NCBI RefSeq assembly: GCF_001908025.1
Contig: NZ_MQMG01000002.1
Location: 84,759-148,758, forward strand
Length of the DNA: 64,000 nucleotides
Direction: 5' to 3'
From: Geobacillus proteiniphilus
Lineage (GTDB): Bacteria > Bacillota > Bacilli > Bacillales > Anoxybacillaceae
Numbering within the stretch: the stretch's first letter is position 1; every line of letters starts with the position of its first letter. This document shows positions 49,569 to 60,177 of this stretch, one piece after another. The translations under genes were made by a program, and so were the position numbers. The notes beneath the pieces are model-generated. The model ran no database searches. It saw nothing but the letters and a program-made list of their open reading frames with translations, and had not been told where the DNA came from.

Positions 49569-50957
49569 TTATTTTCCTAAACAAAATTGAGAAAACAACT
49601 GGTCAATCAAGCTTTCATGGATCGTATCACCGATGATTTCACCAAGCAGCTCCCATGCCCGGCGCAAATCGATTTGGACGAGATCGACCGGCATGCCGGC
49701 GTCAATGCCGGCCAACGCGTCTTCAATCGCTGTTTTCGCCTGCTCGAGCAAGGCGATATGGCGGGAGTTAGAAACGTACGTCAAATCGCCGGCCTCCAGC
49801 TCACCCCCAAAAAACAGGTCAGCAATCGCTTTTTCCAGTTCATCAATTCCTTGTTCATGCAACAGCGATGTCGCCACGACCGGCCGGCCGGCCGCCAGTT
49901 CCTTGACTCGCTCCATATCGATCCGCCGAGGCAAATCGGTTTTATTCACAATGACGATGGCGTCCATTCCCTCGATCATGGCAAACAGCCGCTCGTCCTC
50001 TTCCGTCAGCGGTTCATGATAATTCAAAACGAGCAAAATTAAGTCGGCCCGCTTCAACATTTGCTGCGAGCGCTCGACGCCGATCCGTTCGACGACGTCT
50101 TCCGTTTCGCGGATGCCAGCCGTATCGATCAAGCGAAGCGGTACGCCGCGGACGTTGACATATTCCTCGATGACGTCGCGCGTCGTTCCCGGAATATCGG
50201 TGACGATCGCCCGATTTTCATGGACGAGCGCATTCAAAAGCGACGATTTGCCGACGTTCGGCCGCCCGATGATGACCGTTGCCAGCCCTTCCCGCAATAT
50301 TTTTCCTTGCGCGGCGGTCGACAGAAGCTTTTCAATTTGCCCGCGCACATATTCCGCCTTTTCCCGCAAAAGGAGCGGCGTCATCTCTTCGACATCATCG
50401 TATTCCGGATAATCAATATTGACTTCAACATGTGCCAGCGTCTCCAAAATCGTCTGCCGCAATTCGCGAATCAATTTTGAAAGGCGCCCTTCCATTTGCT
50501 GTAGGGCGACGTTCATCGCTCGGTCGGTTTTGGCGCGGATTAGGTCGATGACCGCCTCAGCTTGAGATAAATCGATGCGCCCATTTAAAAACGCCCGCTT
50601 CGTAAACTCCCCCGGTTCGGCGAGCCGCGCCCCGTTTGCCAGCACGAGCTGCAACACCCGATTGACGGAAACAAACCCGCCATGGCAGTTGATCTCGACC
50701 ACGTCCTCGCGCGTAAACGTCTTCGGTGCGCGCATAACCGACACCATTACTTCTTCAACGACCCGTCCGCTTTTCGTATCGATGATATGCCCGTAGTGGA
50801 TCGTGTGCGATGGAACGTCTTTGAGCCGCTTTCCGCTCGGGCTGCGGAAAAGCCGGTCAGCGATCTCAACCGCTTGATCTCCGCTCAACCGAACGATGGC
50901 AATCGCCCCTTCGCCCATCGGCGTCGAAATGGCGGCGATCGTATCAAATTCCGTCAA
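49569..50957 (-). CDS. mnmE: tRNA modification GTPase MnmE (TrmE)
   Basis: A 462-residue GTPase. N-terminal tetrahydrofolate-binding domain ([21 protein letters not shown]), helical domain, and an inserted G domain: G1 [15 protein letters not shown]2/G3 [39 protein letters not shown]4 NKTDL. The C-terminus FCLGK holds the conserved Cys. Partner of MnmG. It starts with TTG 50957 after GAGAGGTG. The mnmE-mnmG-rsmG order is the Bacillaceae block. Confidence 0.95.
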   Translation of the reverse strand: MTEFDTIAAISTPMGEGAIAIVRLSGDQAVEIADRLFRSPSGKRLKDVPSHTIHYGHIIDTKSGRVVEEVMVSVMRAPKTFTREDVVEINCHGGFVSVNRVLQLVLANGARLAEPGEFTKRAFLNGRIDLSQAEAVIDLIRAKTDRAMNVALQQMEGRLSKLIRELRQTILETLAHVEVNIDYPEYDDVEEMTPLLLREKAEYVRGQIEKLLSTAAQGKILREGLATVIIGRPNVGKSSLLNALVHENRAIVTDIPGTTRDVIEEYVNVRGVPLRLIDTAGIRETEDVVERIGVERSQQMLKRADLILLVLNYHEPLTEEDERLFAMIEGMDAIVIVNKTDLPRRIDMERVKELAAGRPVVATSLLHEQGIDELEKAIADLFFGGELEAGDLTYVSNSRHIALLEQAKTAIEDALAGIDAGMPVDLVQIDLRRAWELLGEIIGDTIHESLIDQLFSQFCLGK

Positions 50958-51296
50958 AGCTGTTCACCTCTCTTTGCTCCGCTTTCTCTATATCCACAGC
51001 CCGTTTTGGCCGCTTGTTTTCCTTGTGCATATTCACTTAGTTCAATTTTAACTTATCCACATGTGAATAACAATACGGCGCGCTCAACGCGGTTGTTGAA
51101 AAATATAAGCGGCGGCCGTCAAAAAAGTTGATGGAAACTAGTGATTTCTTCACAATCATCTGGACGGATAGGCAAAAAAGACTGTTGCTGCGCTGTTTCC
51201 CAATTTGAAAAAGCTCTTGCTGAAACGCCCCCCATTTCCATCGCCAATCTTCCATGCGGCGCCAACACCGTAAAAAAAGAGGCGCCTCTCTACAGT
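50958..51296. promoter_or_regulatory. jag-mnmE intergenic region with DnaA boxes
   Basis: A 339-base gap. TTATCCACA (51053-51061) abuts the inverted one-mismatch box TGTGAATAA (51062-51070), making an 18-bp near-palindrome, and ATATCCACA lies at 50990-50998. These suggest DnaA binding 2.5 kb from oriC. The promoter of mnmE must also lie here. The rest (51071-51272) shows no ORF with coding character. Confidence 0.5.
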
Positions 51297-51317
51297 TTAG
51301 CGAGGCGCCTCTTTTTT
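51273..51317. terminator. Terminator of spoIIIJ-jag, overlapping the jag stop
   Basis: AAAAAAAGAGGCGCCTC and GAGGCGCCTCTTTTTT form a 16-bp stem with a 12-base loop. The jag stop (51299-51297) lies in the loop, so its last codons are one arm. Symmetric, so it could work both ways. Confidence 0.88.
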
Positions 51318-51953
51318 CGGCGACATTTTGCCTGTTTTCGGAGCGACGACGATCGAACGGTGCGGATCAACGCCAACGGAATAGGTCAAGACGTGCTTGT
51401 TGCCAGCCAGCGCTGCGTGGATGATCTTCCGTTCATGCGCCGGCAACGGCTCCAACCTTACTTCTTTTCCCGTCTTCACCGCCCGGGCGGCCAGCTTGTG
51501 CGCCAGCTCGATCAGCGCCTTTTCCCTTCGTTCGCGGTAATTTTCGACATCGACGGCAATCGACACGTATTCGTCAGCATGGCGGTTGGCGACGAGCTGC
51601 GCCAAAAACTGAAGAGCGTTTAACGTTTGCCCGTGCTTGCCGATTAATAGACCGACCGGCCCCCCGTGCACATGAAGCGTCACCTGCTTGCCGCGGCGGG
51701 CAGCTTCGATGCTTGCCCCTTCCGCCCCCATTTGCGCGATGACTTGCTGCAAAAAGCGAACCGTCTCCTCAACCGGGTCGATTTTCAGCACGGCTTTCAC
51801 AACCGCCGGCCGGCCGCCAAACAAGCCAAACCAACCTCTTTTCCCTTCATCGAGCACAACAATATCCGCACGCTCTCGGGGCGCGCCAAGCTGCGCGAGC
51901 GCCAACTGCACCGCCTCTTCGACTGTTCGGGCGGTCGCGGTTACTTCTTTCAC
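51297..51953 (-). CDS. jag: SpoIIIJ-associated RNA-binding protein Jag (KhpB)
   Basis: 218 residues: N-terminal Jag domain ([20 protein letters not shown], with [10 protein letters not shown]), a KH domain ([22 protein letters not shown]), and an R3H domain (RKIIHAAL). It binds RNA, with KhpA in other Firmicutes, and is tied to wall and division control. GTG 51953 follows AGGAGGAG and overlaps the spoIIIJ stop (GTGA). Confidence 0.92.
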   Translation of the reverse strand: MKEVTATARTVEEAVQLALAQLGAPRERADIVVLDEGKRGWFGLFGGRPAVVKAVLKIDPVEETVRFLQQVIAQMGAEGASIEAARRGKQVTLHVHGGPVGLLIGKHGQTLNALQFLAQLVANRHADEYVSIAVDVENYRERREKALIELAHKLAARAVKTGKEVRLEPLPAHERKIIHAALAGNKHVLTYSVGVDPHRSIVVAPKTGKMSPKKEAPR

Positions 51954-52714
51954 TTTTTCGCTCCTCCTGAATGGGCGGCAATCTCCGGCCCTTTAATGAA
52001 ATACGTTTGCACAATGGAGAAAATATTTCCGACGACCCAGTAAAGCGACAAAGCAGCCGGGAAGTTGATCGCGAAAATGACGATCATAATCGGCATCATC
52101 CAAAGCATCATCGCCATTTGTGGATTTTGCTGAGCGGAGCCGGCCATCATGATTTTCTGCTGGATGAACGTCGTCACGCCGGCAATGACCGGCAAAATGT
52201 AGTACGGGTCTTTTTCGCCAAGGTCAAACCATAAAAAATTATGTTGAGCAATTTCCCTCGTCCGCATGATGGCATGGTAAAACCCAATTAAAATCGGCAT
52301 CTGGATCAAAATTGGGAAGCAGCCGGCCATTGGGTTGACGCCGTGCTTTTGGAACAAGAGCATCATCTCTTGTTGGAGCTTTTGTTGAGTTTGCGCGTCT
52401 TTTGAGCTGTATTTTTTGCGGAGCGCTTCGATTTCCGGCTGAAGCGCTTGCATCGCCTTCGCGTTGCGCGTCTGTTGGATCATCAGCGGCAAAATCAACA
52501 AGCGGATCAAAATGGTGACGACAATGATCGACAGACCAAAGCTTCCGCCGAGCAGCCCGGCGACATATTTGATCAGCCAAGAAAGCGGATAAACGATATA
52601 CTCGTTCCAAAACCCCTTGCTTTCCGGGGTGATCGGTTTGTGAATTTCCGTGCATCCGGCCAGCACAGACGCTAACGCACCGAACAAAACGATCAATCCG
52701 ATTCGCCTTTTCAC
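51950..52714 (-). CDS. spoIIIJ: Membrane protein insertase SpoIIIJ (YidC1)
   Basis: A 254-residue YidC/Oxa1 insertase. Lipoprotein signal ([12 protein letters not shown], Cys21), then five hydrophobic segments; [27 protein letters not shown] contains the conserved groove Arg. It inserts membrane proteins, and is needed for SpoIIIA function in the forespore. GTG 52714 follows GGGAGG. Translationally coupled to jag. Confidence 0.93.
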   Translation of the reverse strand: MKRRIGLIVLFGALASVLAGCTEIHKPITPESKGFWNEYIVYPLSWLIKYVAGLLGGSFGLSIIVVTILIRLLILPLMIQQTRNAKAMQALQPEIEALRKKYSSKDAQTQQKLQQEMMLLFQKHGVNPMAGCFPILIQMPILIGFYHAIMRTREIAQHNFLWFDLGEKDPYYILPVIAGVTTFIQQKIMMAGSAQQNPQMAMMLWMMPIMIVIFAINFPAALSLYWVVGNIFSIVQTYFIKGPEIAAHSGGAKK

Positions 52715-52787
52715 CTTCTTTTTCCTCCCACATATACAAGTTCACGTATGTATTTTACCATCTTTTTTTGCCGCGTGGAGCATTTTT

Positions 52788-53153
52788 TCAAGCCGAATGC
52801 GGCGGCCGGCCTCCATTTTTCAGCCCTCCGGATTTCCGGAGCACATGGATTAAACTTCTTTTCACTTCCGCATAATTCATCTCCGCCGCCGGCTGCCTAG
52901 CGATAACGACATAGTCTTTGCCAGGGGTGATGTCCTCTTTCAATTCGAGGAAGCATTGGCGGATGTATCGCTTGATTCGATTTCGGACGACAGCCTTTCC
53001 GAGTTTTTTGCTGACAGACAGCCCGATGCGAAAATAAGGTTGCTCCGGGCGGTCAAGCGTGTAGATGACAAACTGGCGGTTGGCCGTTGAAGCGCCCCTC
53101 TGAAACACTTCCTGGAACTCTTCGTTTTTCTTGATCCGATACTTTTTTTTCAT
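52788..53153 (-). CDS. rnpA: Ribonuclease P protein component
   Basis: 121 residues. [17 protein letters not shown] at the N-terminus and [23 protein letters not shown], the RNA-binding RNR motif, identify RnpA, which supports the RNase P RNA in 5' tRNA maturation. Start ATG 53153 lies ten bases after GGAGTG; ATG 53171 is less likely. It follows rpmH, but a hairpin separates them. Confidence 0.93.
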   Translation of the reverse strand: MKKKYRIKKNEEFQEVFQRGASTANRQFVIYTLDRPEQPYFRIGLSVSKKLGKAVVRNRIKRYIRQCFLELKEDITPGKDYVVIARQPAAEMNYAEVKRSLIHVLRKSGGLKNGGRPPHSA

Positions 53154-53202
53154 TCTCCCAAAACACTCCATTTGCCTAATTTCCCGGCGGCAAAACATTG
53201 AG

Positions 53203-53230
53203 AAAAAAGACCACTGAAACTTCAGTGGCC
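53203..53230 (-). terminator. Hairpin terminator or attenuator between rpmH and rnpA
   Basis: Leftward, CCACTGAA and TTCAGTGG form a perfect stem, followed by TCTTTTTT. It lies three bases after the rpmH stop, so most rpmH transcripts may end here and read-through would supply rnpA. Confidence 0.8.
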
Positions 53231-53232
53231 TA

Positions 53233-53367
53233 TTATGCAGACAAAACTTTTCTTCCTTTGCGGCGGCGGCGCGCCAACACTTTTCTGCCGTTTCTCGTGC
53301 TCATGCGCGCGCGGAATCCGTGCACTTTGCTGCGTTTCCGTCTATTCGGTTGATACGTCCGTTTCAT
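53233..53367 (-). CDS. rpmH: 50S ribosomal protein L34
   Basis: A 44-residue, very basic protein reading [20 protein letters not shown], then [20 protein letters not shown] and VLSA: a textbook L34. AGGGAGGTG precedes ATG 53367. It is the gene nearest the left side of oriC, divergent from dnaA, as in nearly all bacteria of this group. Confidence 0.97.
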   Translation of the reverse strand: MKRTYQPNRRKRSKVHGFRARMSTRNGRKVLARRRRKGRKVLSA

Positions 53368-53412
53368 CTATGACACCTCCCTAGGGAATAACAGTTACGG
53401 GCAGTCTTTCTC

Positions 53413-53442
53413 ATTATATTGAACAATCTTAGCAAATGTCAA
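53413..53442 (-). promoter_or_regulatory. rpmH promoter
   Basis: Leftward: TTGACA (53442-53437), 18 bases, TATAAT (53418-53413). Both hexamers are consensus, fitting a highly expressed ribosomal gene. Confidence 0.85.
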
Positions 53443-53475
53443 CCGCCTCTTCGTTTTTCCAACTTTGATCATCGT

Positions 53476-53739
53476 TGTGGATAAATTTTCTCTCTCCTGT
53501 CAACAATCCACAACATTTATCGACATTTTTTTCACATGTTCAATGGTGTGGATAACGATTTTTGCACAGCTTGTCAATTTTGTGGATAATCAAAAAAATC
53601 CCGTTGCAACAGGCCGTTTTATTTGCTATTATTATTGTGTTTTCACTATGGATAATCATGTGAATAAGATAAATCTATCCACATTTTGTGGATAGTTTGT
53701 GGATATTTTTTTCACAGCGTGTTAATAACGTTATCCACA
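53476..53739. other. oriC: oriC, DnaA-box cluster upstream of dnaA (incA/incB equivalent)
   Basis: Four perfect DnaA boxes: TGTGGATAA at 53476, 53547 and 53581, and TTATCCACA at 53731. Five one-mismatch boxes: 53647 (TATGGATAA), 53659 (TGTGAATAA), 53675 (CTATCCACA), 53687 (TGTGGATAG) and 53698 (TGTGGATAT). The dnaA promoter lies among them, so DnaA should repress its own gene here. With the dnaA-dnaN gap this makes a bipartite origin like that of B. subtilis. Confidence 0.92.
53604..53632 (+). promoter_or_regulatory. dnaA promoter
   Basis: TTGCAA (53604-53609), 17 bases, TATTAT (53627-53632), flanked by DnaA boxes at 53581 and 53647-53706. The dnaA leader would be about 205 bases. Confidence 0.65.
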
Positions 53740-53845
53740 GATGGTGGATTTTGTCGAAAAGCTGCTTTTTTCCTTAATATACTTTTTCCACAAACTTATT
53801 TTTTCAAACAAACGATCATCCTCTGACTTAAGGGAGGGGCAACGG

Positions 53846-55198
53846 GTGGAAAATATCCATGACTTATGGGATCGCGTGCTCGCGGAGATCGAACGAAAAA
53901 TCAGCAAGCCGAGCTTTGAAACTTGGCTCAAGTCAACGAAAGCCCACTCTTTACGAGGTGACACGCTCGTCATCGTAGCCCCGAACGAGTTTGCTAGAGA
54001 TTGGCTTGATTCTCGCTACTCCCATTTGATTGCGGAAACGATCTACACCATCACGGGCGAAGAATTGGCCGTCAAGTTTATCATTCCGCCAAATCAGGAT
54101 GATGAAGAACTGGAGTTCCAGTCATCCAAGAAAAAGCAACGGAAACCGTATGAAGAGGCAAACGATTTCCCACAAAGCATGTTAAATCCGAAATACACGT
54201 TCGATACGTTTGTCATCGGCTCCGGCAACCGGTTCGCCCATGCCGCTTCATTGGCGGTCGCTGAGGCCCCGGCCAAAGCGTACAACCCCTTGTTTATCTA
54301 TGGCGGCGTCGGATTAGGAAAAACGCACTTAATGCACGCGATCGGCCATTACGTGATTGAACATAACCCATCAGCGAAAGTGGTCTATTTATCTTCGGAA
54401 AAATTTACGAATGAGTTTATTAACGCCATCCGAGACAACCGCCCTGACGACTTTCGCAACAAGTACCGGAACGTTGACGTTCTACTGATCGATGATATTC
54501 AGTTTTTGGCTGGAAAAGAACAAACGCAAGAGGAATTTTTCCATACGTTCAATACGCTGCACGAGGAAAGCAAGCAAATCGTCATCTCAAGCGACCGACC
54601 GCCGAAAGAAATCCCAACGCTTGAAGACCGCTTGCGCTCGCGCTTTGAGTGGGGGCTCATCACCGACATTACGCCGCCTGATTTGGAGACGCGGATCGCT
54701 ATCCTCCGCAAAAAGGCGAAGGCAGAGGGGTTTGACATTCCAAACGAGGTGATGCTTTATATCGCCAATCAAATTGACTCAAACATCCGTGAGCTTGAGG
54801 GCGCCCTCATTCGCGTCGTCGCCTATTCGTCGCTCATCAACAAAGAGATCACCGCTGACTTGGCAGCAGAGGCATTGAAAGATATCATCCCGAGCGCAAA
54901 GCCGAAGGTAATCACGATTCAAGACATTCAACGCGTTGTTGGACAGCATTTCAACATCAAGATGGAAGATTTTAAAGCGAAAAAGCGAACAAAATCGGTC
55001 GCGTTCCCTCGGCAAATTGCCATGTATCTCTCCCGCGAACTGACCGACTGTTCGTTGCCGAAAATCGGCGATGAATTTGGGGGACGCGATCATACAACCG
55101 TCATCCACGCCCATGAAAAAATATCAAAGCTTTTGCAAACCGATACGCAGCTGCAAAGGCATATACAAGAGATTCAAGAAAAGCTGAAGCAACTGTGA
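53846..55198 (+). CDS. dnaA: Replication initiator DnaA
   Basis: A 450-residue AAA+ initiator. Domain I ([28 protein letters not shown]), a short linker, domain III with Walker [16 protein letters not shown], Walker [17 protein letters not shown] and sensor II LEGALIR, and domain IV with the box-reading signature [15 protein letters not shown]. It binds the flanking DnaA boxes and melts oriC. GTG 53846 follows AGGGAGGGG; the frame is open back to 53741 inside oriC, which is not coding. Confidence 0.97.
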   Translation: MENIHDLWDRVLAEIERKISKPSFETWLKSTKAHSLRGDTLVIVAPNEFARDWLDSRYSHLIAETIYTITGEELAVKFIIPPNQDDEELEFQSSKKKQRKPYEEANDFPQSMLNPKYTFDTFVIGSGNRFAHAASLAVAEAPAKAYNPLFIYGGVGLGKTHLMHAIGHYVIEHNPSAKVVYLSSEKFTNEFINAIRDNRPDDFRNKYRNVDVLLIDDIQFLAGKEQTQEEFFHTFNTLHEESKQIVISSDRPPKEIPTLEDRLRSRFEWGLITDITPPDLETRIAILRKKAKAEGFDIPNEVMLYIANQIDSNIRELEGALIRVVAYSSLINKEITADLAAEALKDIIPSAKPKVITIQDIQRVVGQHFNIKMEDFKAKKRTKSVAFPRQIAMYLSRELTDCSLPKIGDEFGGRDHTTVIHAHEKISKLLQTDTQLQRHIQEIQEKLKQL

Positions 55199-55224
55199 AC
55201 AACTGTCTCGGTTTTATGCACAGC

Positions 55225-55340
55225 TTATCCACATGTGGACAGGCTGTGCTTGCTTCGCTTTTTTTGTTTATCCACATACTAACAAGCCATACGACTAGTA
55301 CTACGGTTTTTGTTTTTATATTTTCATAATTTATTTCCGA
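55225..55340. other. oriC: oriC, dnaA-dnaN part: DnaA boxes and unwinding region (incC equivalent)
   Basis: Perfect TTATCCACA boxes at 55225-55233 and 55268-55276, with a two-mismatch inverted box TGTGGACAG (55234-55242). Right of the last box come ACTAGTACTACGG (DnaA-trio-like triplets) and an AT-rich stretch (about 55305-55340), the probable unwinding element. The layout copies the B. subtilis dnaA-dnaN unwinding site. Confidence 0.85.
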
Positions 55341-55370
55341 CGATCTAAAGAAACGGGGAGGAACAGCAAC

Positions 55371-56507
55371 GTGAACATTTCCATTGACCGCGAAGCGTTG
55401 GCCAAGAGCGTCCAAGACGTGATGAAAGCCGTATCGACAAGAACGACGATTCCGATTTTGACCGGAATCAAACTAACAGCAACCGCCTCGGGAGTAACGC
55501 TGACCGGAAGCGATTCCGACATTTCAATTGAATCGTTTATTCCGCTTGAAAAAGAAGGCAAGTTGCTCGTTGATGTGAAAAGACCGGGGAGCATCGTACT
55601 GCAGGCGCGCTTTTTCTCTGAAATCGTGAAAAAACTGCCGCAACAAACGGTGGAAATCGAAACGGAAGACAACTTTTTGACGATCATCCGCTCGGGGCAC
55701 TCAGAATTCCGCCTCAATGGGCTAAACGCCGACGAATATCCGCGCCTGCCGCAAATTGAAGAAGAAAACGTGTTTCAAATCCCGGCTGATTTATTGAAAA
55801 CCGTGATTCGGCAAACAGTGTTCGCCGTTTCTACATCGGAAACGCGCCCAATCTTGACAGGTGTCAACTGGAAAGTTGAACATGGCGAGCTTGTCTGCAC
55901 AGCGACCGACAGTCATCGCTTAGCCATGCGCAAAGTGAAAATTGAGTCGGAAAATGAAGTATCATACAACGTCGTCATCCCTGGAAAAAGTCTTAATGAG
56001 CTCAGCAAAATTTTGGATGACGGCAACCACCCGGTGGACATCGTCATGACAGCCAATCAAGTGCTATTTAAGGCCGAGCACCTTCTCTTCTTTTCCCGGC
56101 TGCTTGACGGCAACTATCCGGAGACGGCCCGCTTGATTCCAACAGAAAGCAAAACGACCATGATCGTCAATGCAAAAGAGTTTTTGCAGGCAATCGACCG
56201 AGCGTCCTTGCTTGCTCGAGAAGGAAGGAACAACGTTGTGAAACTGACGACGCTTCCTGGAGGAATGCTCGAAATTTCTTCGATTTCTCCGGAGATCGGG
56301 AAAGTGACGGAGCAGCTGCAAACGGAGTCTCTTGAAGGGGAAGAGTTGAACATTTCGTTCAGCGCGAAATATATGATGGACGCGTTGCGGGCGCTTGATG
56401 GAACAGACATTCAAATCAGCTTCACTGGGGCCATGCGGCCGTTCCTGTTGCGCCCGCTTCATACCGATTCGATGCTTCAGCTCATTTTGCCGGTGAGAAC
56501 ATATTGA
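55371..56507 (+). CDS. dnaN: DNA polymerase III beta sliding clamp
   Basis: A 378-residue clamp subunit with three repeated domains; MNISIDREALAKSVQDVMKAVSTRTTIPILTGIKL at the start and the C-terminal MRPFLLRPLHTDSMLQLILPVRTY are diagnostic. It forms a ring that tethers the polymerase. GTG 55371 follows GGGGAGG. It lies downstream of the incC-like region, transcribed with or after dnaA. Confidence 0.97.
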   Translation: MNISIDREALAKSVQDVMKAVSTRTTIPILTGIKLTATASGVTLTGSDSDISIESFIPLEKEGKLLVDVKRPGSIVLQARFFSEIVKKLPQQTVEIETEDNFLTIIRSGHSEFRLNGLNADEYPRLPQIEEENVFQIPADLLKTVIRQTVFAVSTSETRPILTGVNWKVEHGELVCTATDSHRLAMRKVKIESENEVSYNVVIPGKSLNELSKILDDGNHPVDIVMTANQVLFKAEHLLFFSRLLDGNYPETARLIPTESKTTMIVNAKEFLQAIDRASLLAREGRNNVVKLTTLPGGMLEISSISPEIGKVTEQLQTESLEGEELNISFSAKYMMDALRALDGTDIQISFTGAMRPFLLRPLHTDSMLQLILPVRTY

Positions 56508-56584
56508 CCCACCGCCCTCCTATTGGCGAAAACCATTCAGCTTCAAGGGCAAAAGCCGCCCGGCAACGCCGCTTTTTCTCAAGT

Positions 56585-56636
56585 CCGATGAGAAGGCGGG
56601 CAACACATACGCCCGTCCTTCCCATCGGCTTTCTTT
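56585..56636 (+). terminator. Likely terminator of dnaN
   Basis: CCGATGAGAAGGCGGGC and GCCCGTCCTTCCCATCGG form a long imperfect stem followed by CTTTCTTTG, between dnaN and the yaaA promoter. Confidence 0.6.
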
Positions 56637-56663
56637 GCGAGTGGGCGGATTTTCCGGTAAAAT
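56635..56663 (+). promoter_or_regulatory. Promoter of yaaA-recF(-gyrB)
   Basis: TTGCGA (56635-56640), 17 bases, TAAAAT (56658-56663), 40 bases before the yaaA start. Confidence 0.6.
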
Positions 56664-56703
56664 AAAAAAATAGGCAGTTTGAAAGAAAGCGAGCGATGAA
56701 CGG

Positions 56704-56925
56704 ATGGAACAACGGGTGACGATCACAACGGAAACGATTACGCTGGGGCAGCTTTTGAAACTCGTGCGATTGATCGATACTGGCGGTGCGGCCAAATGGT
56801 TTTTGCAGGAACATCACGTGCTTGTCAATGGAGAACGGGAAAACCGGCGCGGGCGAAAGCTGAGAGACGGCGACCGGGTCGACATTGAACCGTTTGGCAC
56901 GTTCGTCGTCGTAAAAGCGGAGTAG
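56704..56925 (+). CDS. yaaA: S4-domain RNA-binding protein YaaA (RlbA)
   Basis: A 73-residue S4-like RNA-binding protein; [44 protein letters not shown] is the S4 fold. Conserved between dnaN and recF in Firmicutes; in B. subtilis it is linked to ribosome assembly (large subunit). ATG 56704 follows GAAAG; ribosome site is modest. Confidence 0.9.
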   Translation: MEQRVTITTETITLGQLLKLVRLIDTGGAAKWFLQEHHVLVNGERENRRGRKLRDGDRVDIEPFGTFVVVKAE

Positions 56926-56936
56926 GTGAAGGTTCG

Positions 56937-58055
56937 GTGTTTTTGACCAACTTAACGTTGACGAATTACCGCAATTATGAGTATGAAACGCTGAATTTCG
57001 GCGAGGGCGTAAACGTCATCTTAGGAGAAAACGCCCAAGGAAAGACGAACATGATGGAGGCCATTTATGTTTTGGCTATGGCGAAGTCGCACCGCACGTC
57101 CAACGATAAAGACCTTATCCGTTGGAATGAAGAGTATGCTAAAATAGAAGGAAGAGCGGAAAAACGAAGCGGATCGTTAGCGCTTGAGCTGTTGATTTCA
57201 AAAAAAGGAAAAAAAGCAAGGTGCAACCATATTGAACAGCAGCGGCTCAGCCAATATGTCGGCCATTTGAACGTCGTCATGTTCGCTCCCGAAGACTTGA
57301 ATTTAGTCAAGGGAAGTCCGCAAGTGCGGCGCCGATTTGTTGATATGGAAATCGGGCAAATGTCGCCTGTGTATATACATGATTTGAGCCAATACCAAAA
57401 GCTGCTGCAGCAACGCAATCATTACTTAAAAATGATGCAAGCGCGCGAGCAGAGCGATGAGGCGGTGCTTGATGTGTTAACTGAGCAGCTTGTATTGCTG
57501 GCGGCCAAAATTACGCTGCGGCGCCGCCAGTTTTTGTCGCTGCTTGAGCAATGGGCGATGCCGATCCATTATGAAATCAGCCGCGGCGCTGAACAGCTTT
57601 GCATCCGATACGAACCGTCGGTCGACGTATCAGAAAAGACGGAATTGTCGAGAATAGTAGAAGCATACAGTGAAACGTTCGCTGCCATGAGGGAACGGGA
57701 AGTTCAGCGGGGAACGACGCTGATCGGCCCGCATCGCGATGATATCGCGTTTTTCGTGAATGGAAAAAACGTGCAAACTTTCGGTTCTCAAGGGCAACAA
57801 CGCACAACGGCGCTAGCGGTCAAGCTGGCAGAACTTGAGCTCATCTTTTCCGAGTTAGGCGATTACCCCATTTTATTGCTTGATGATGTGTTGTCAGAAC
57901 TCGATGACTTTCGGCAAACCCACCTCCTTGATGCCATCCGGAAAAAAGTGCAAACTTTTGTCACAACAACAAGCATTGACGGCATTAAGCACGACATCAT
58001 TCAAGAAGCGGCCATTTATCGAGTCCATTCTGGTTCGGTAACCGCTCCTTCTTGA
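56937..58055 (+). CDS. recF: DNA replication and repair protein RecF
   Basis: A 372-residue SMC-like ATPase. Walker [19 protein letters not shown] (residues 32-49), signature [19 protein letters not shown], Walker [13 protein letters not shown]. It helps load RecA at gaps with RecO and RecR. GTG 56937 follows AGTAGGTGAAGG, 11 bases after the yaaA stop, so the two are coupled. Confidence 0.96.
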   Translation: MFLTNLTLTNYRNYEYETLNFGEGVNVILGENAQGKTNMMEAIYVLAMAKSHRTSNDKDLIRWNEEYAKIEGRAEKRSGSLALELLISKKGKKARCNHIEQQRLSQYVGHLNVVMFAPEDLNLVKGSPQVRRRFVDMEIGQMSPVYIHDLSQYQKLLQQRNHYLKMMQAREQSDEAVLDVLTEQLVLLAAKITLRRRQFLSLLEQWAMPIHYEISRGAEQLCIRYEPSVDVSEKTELSRIVEAYSETFAAMREREVQRGTTLIGPHRDDIAFFVNGKNVQTFGSQGQQRTTALAVKLAELELIFSELGDYPILLLDDVLSELDDFRQTHLLDAIRKKVQTFVTTTSIDGIKHDIIQEAAIYRVHSGSVTAPS

Positions 58056-58095
58056 CCGCGAGACCGTTGAACGTTTGCAAAGAAAGCGTAGGTGA

Positions 58096-60024
<1,929 letters not shown>

Positions 60025-60177
60025 GCTAATAAAGAAGAGGAAAGCAGCCGCCCTCCTCGCTTCACCTTGCCGACGGGGACAACCCGGCGCGCGAGCAAAG
60101 CGGCGCCCGCCGTCCGTCCGCGTCCGCCTGGCCGGGCGGGCCGGACTGGAGGAGGTTTGAAAGGGAGGTTTGAACGA

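Noticed and set aside
53178..53195. Noc-binding site near rnpA
   Set aside because: Only half of the Noc palindrome (ATTTCCCGG) is present; no full site was found in the window.
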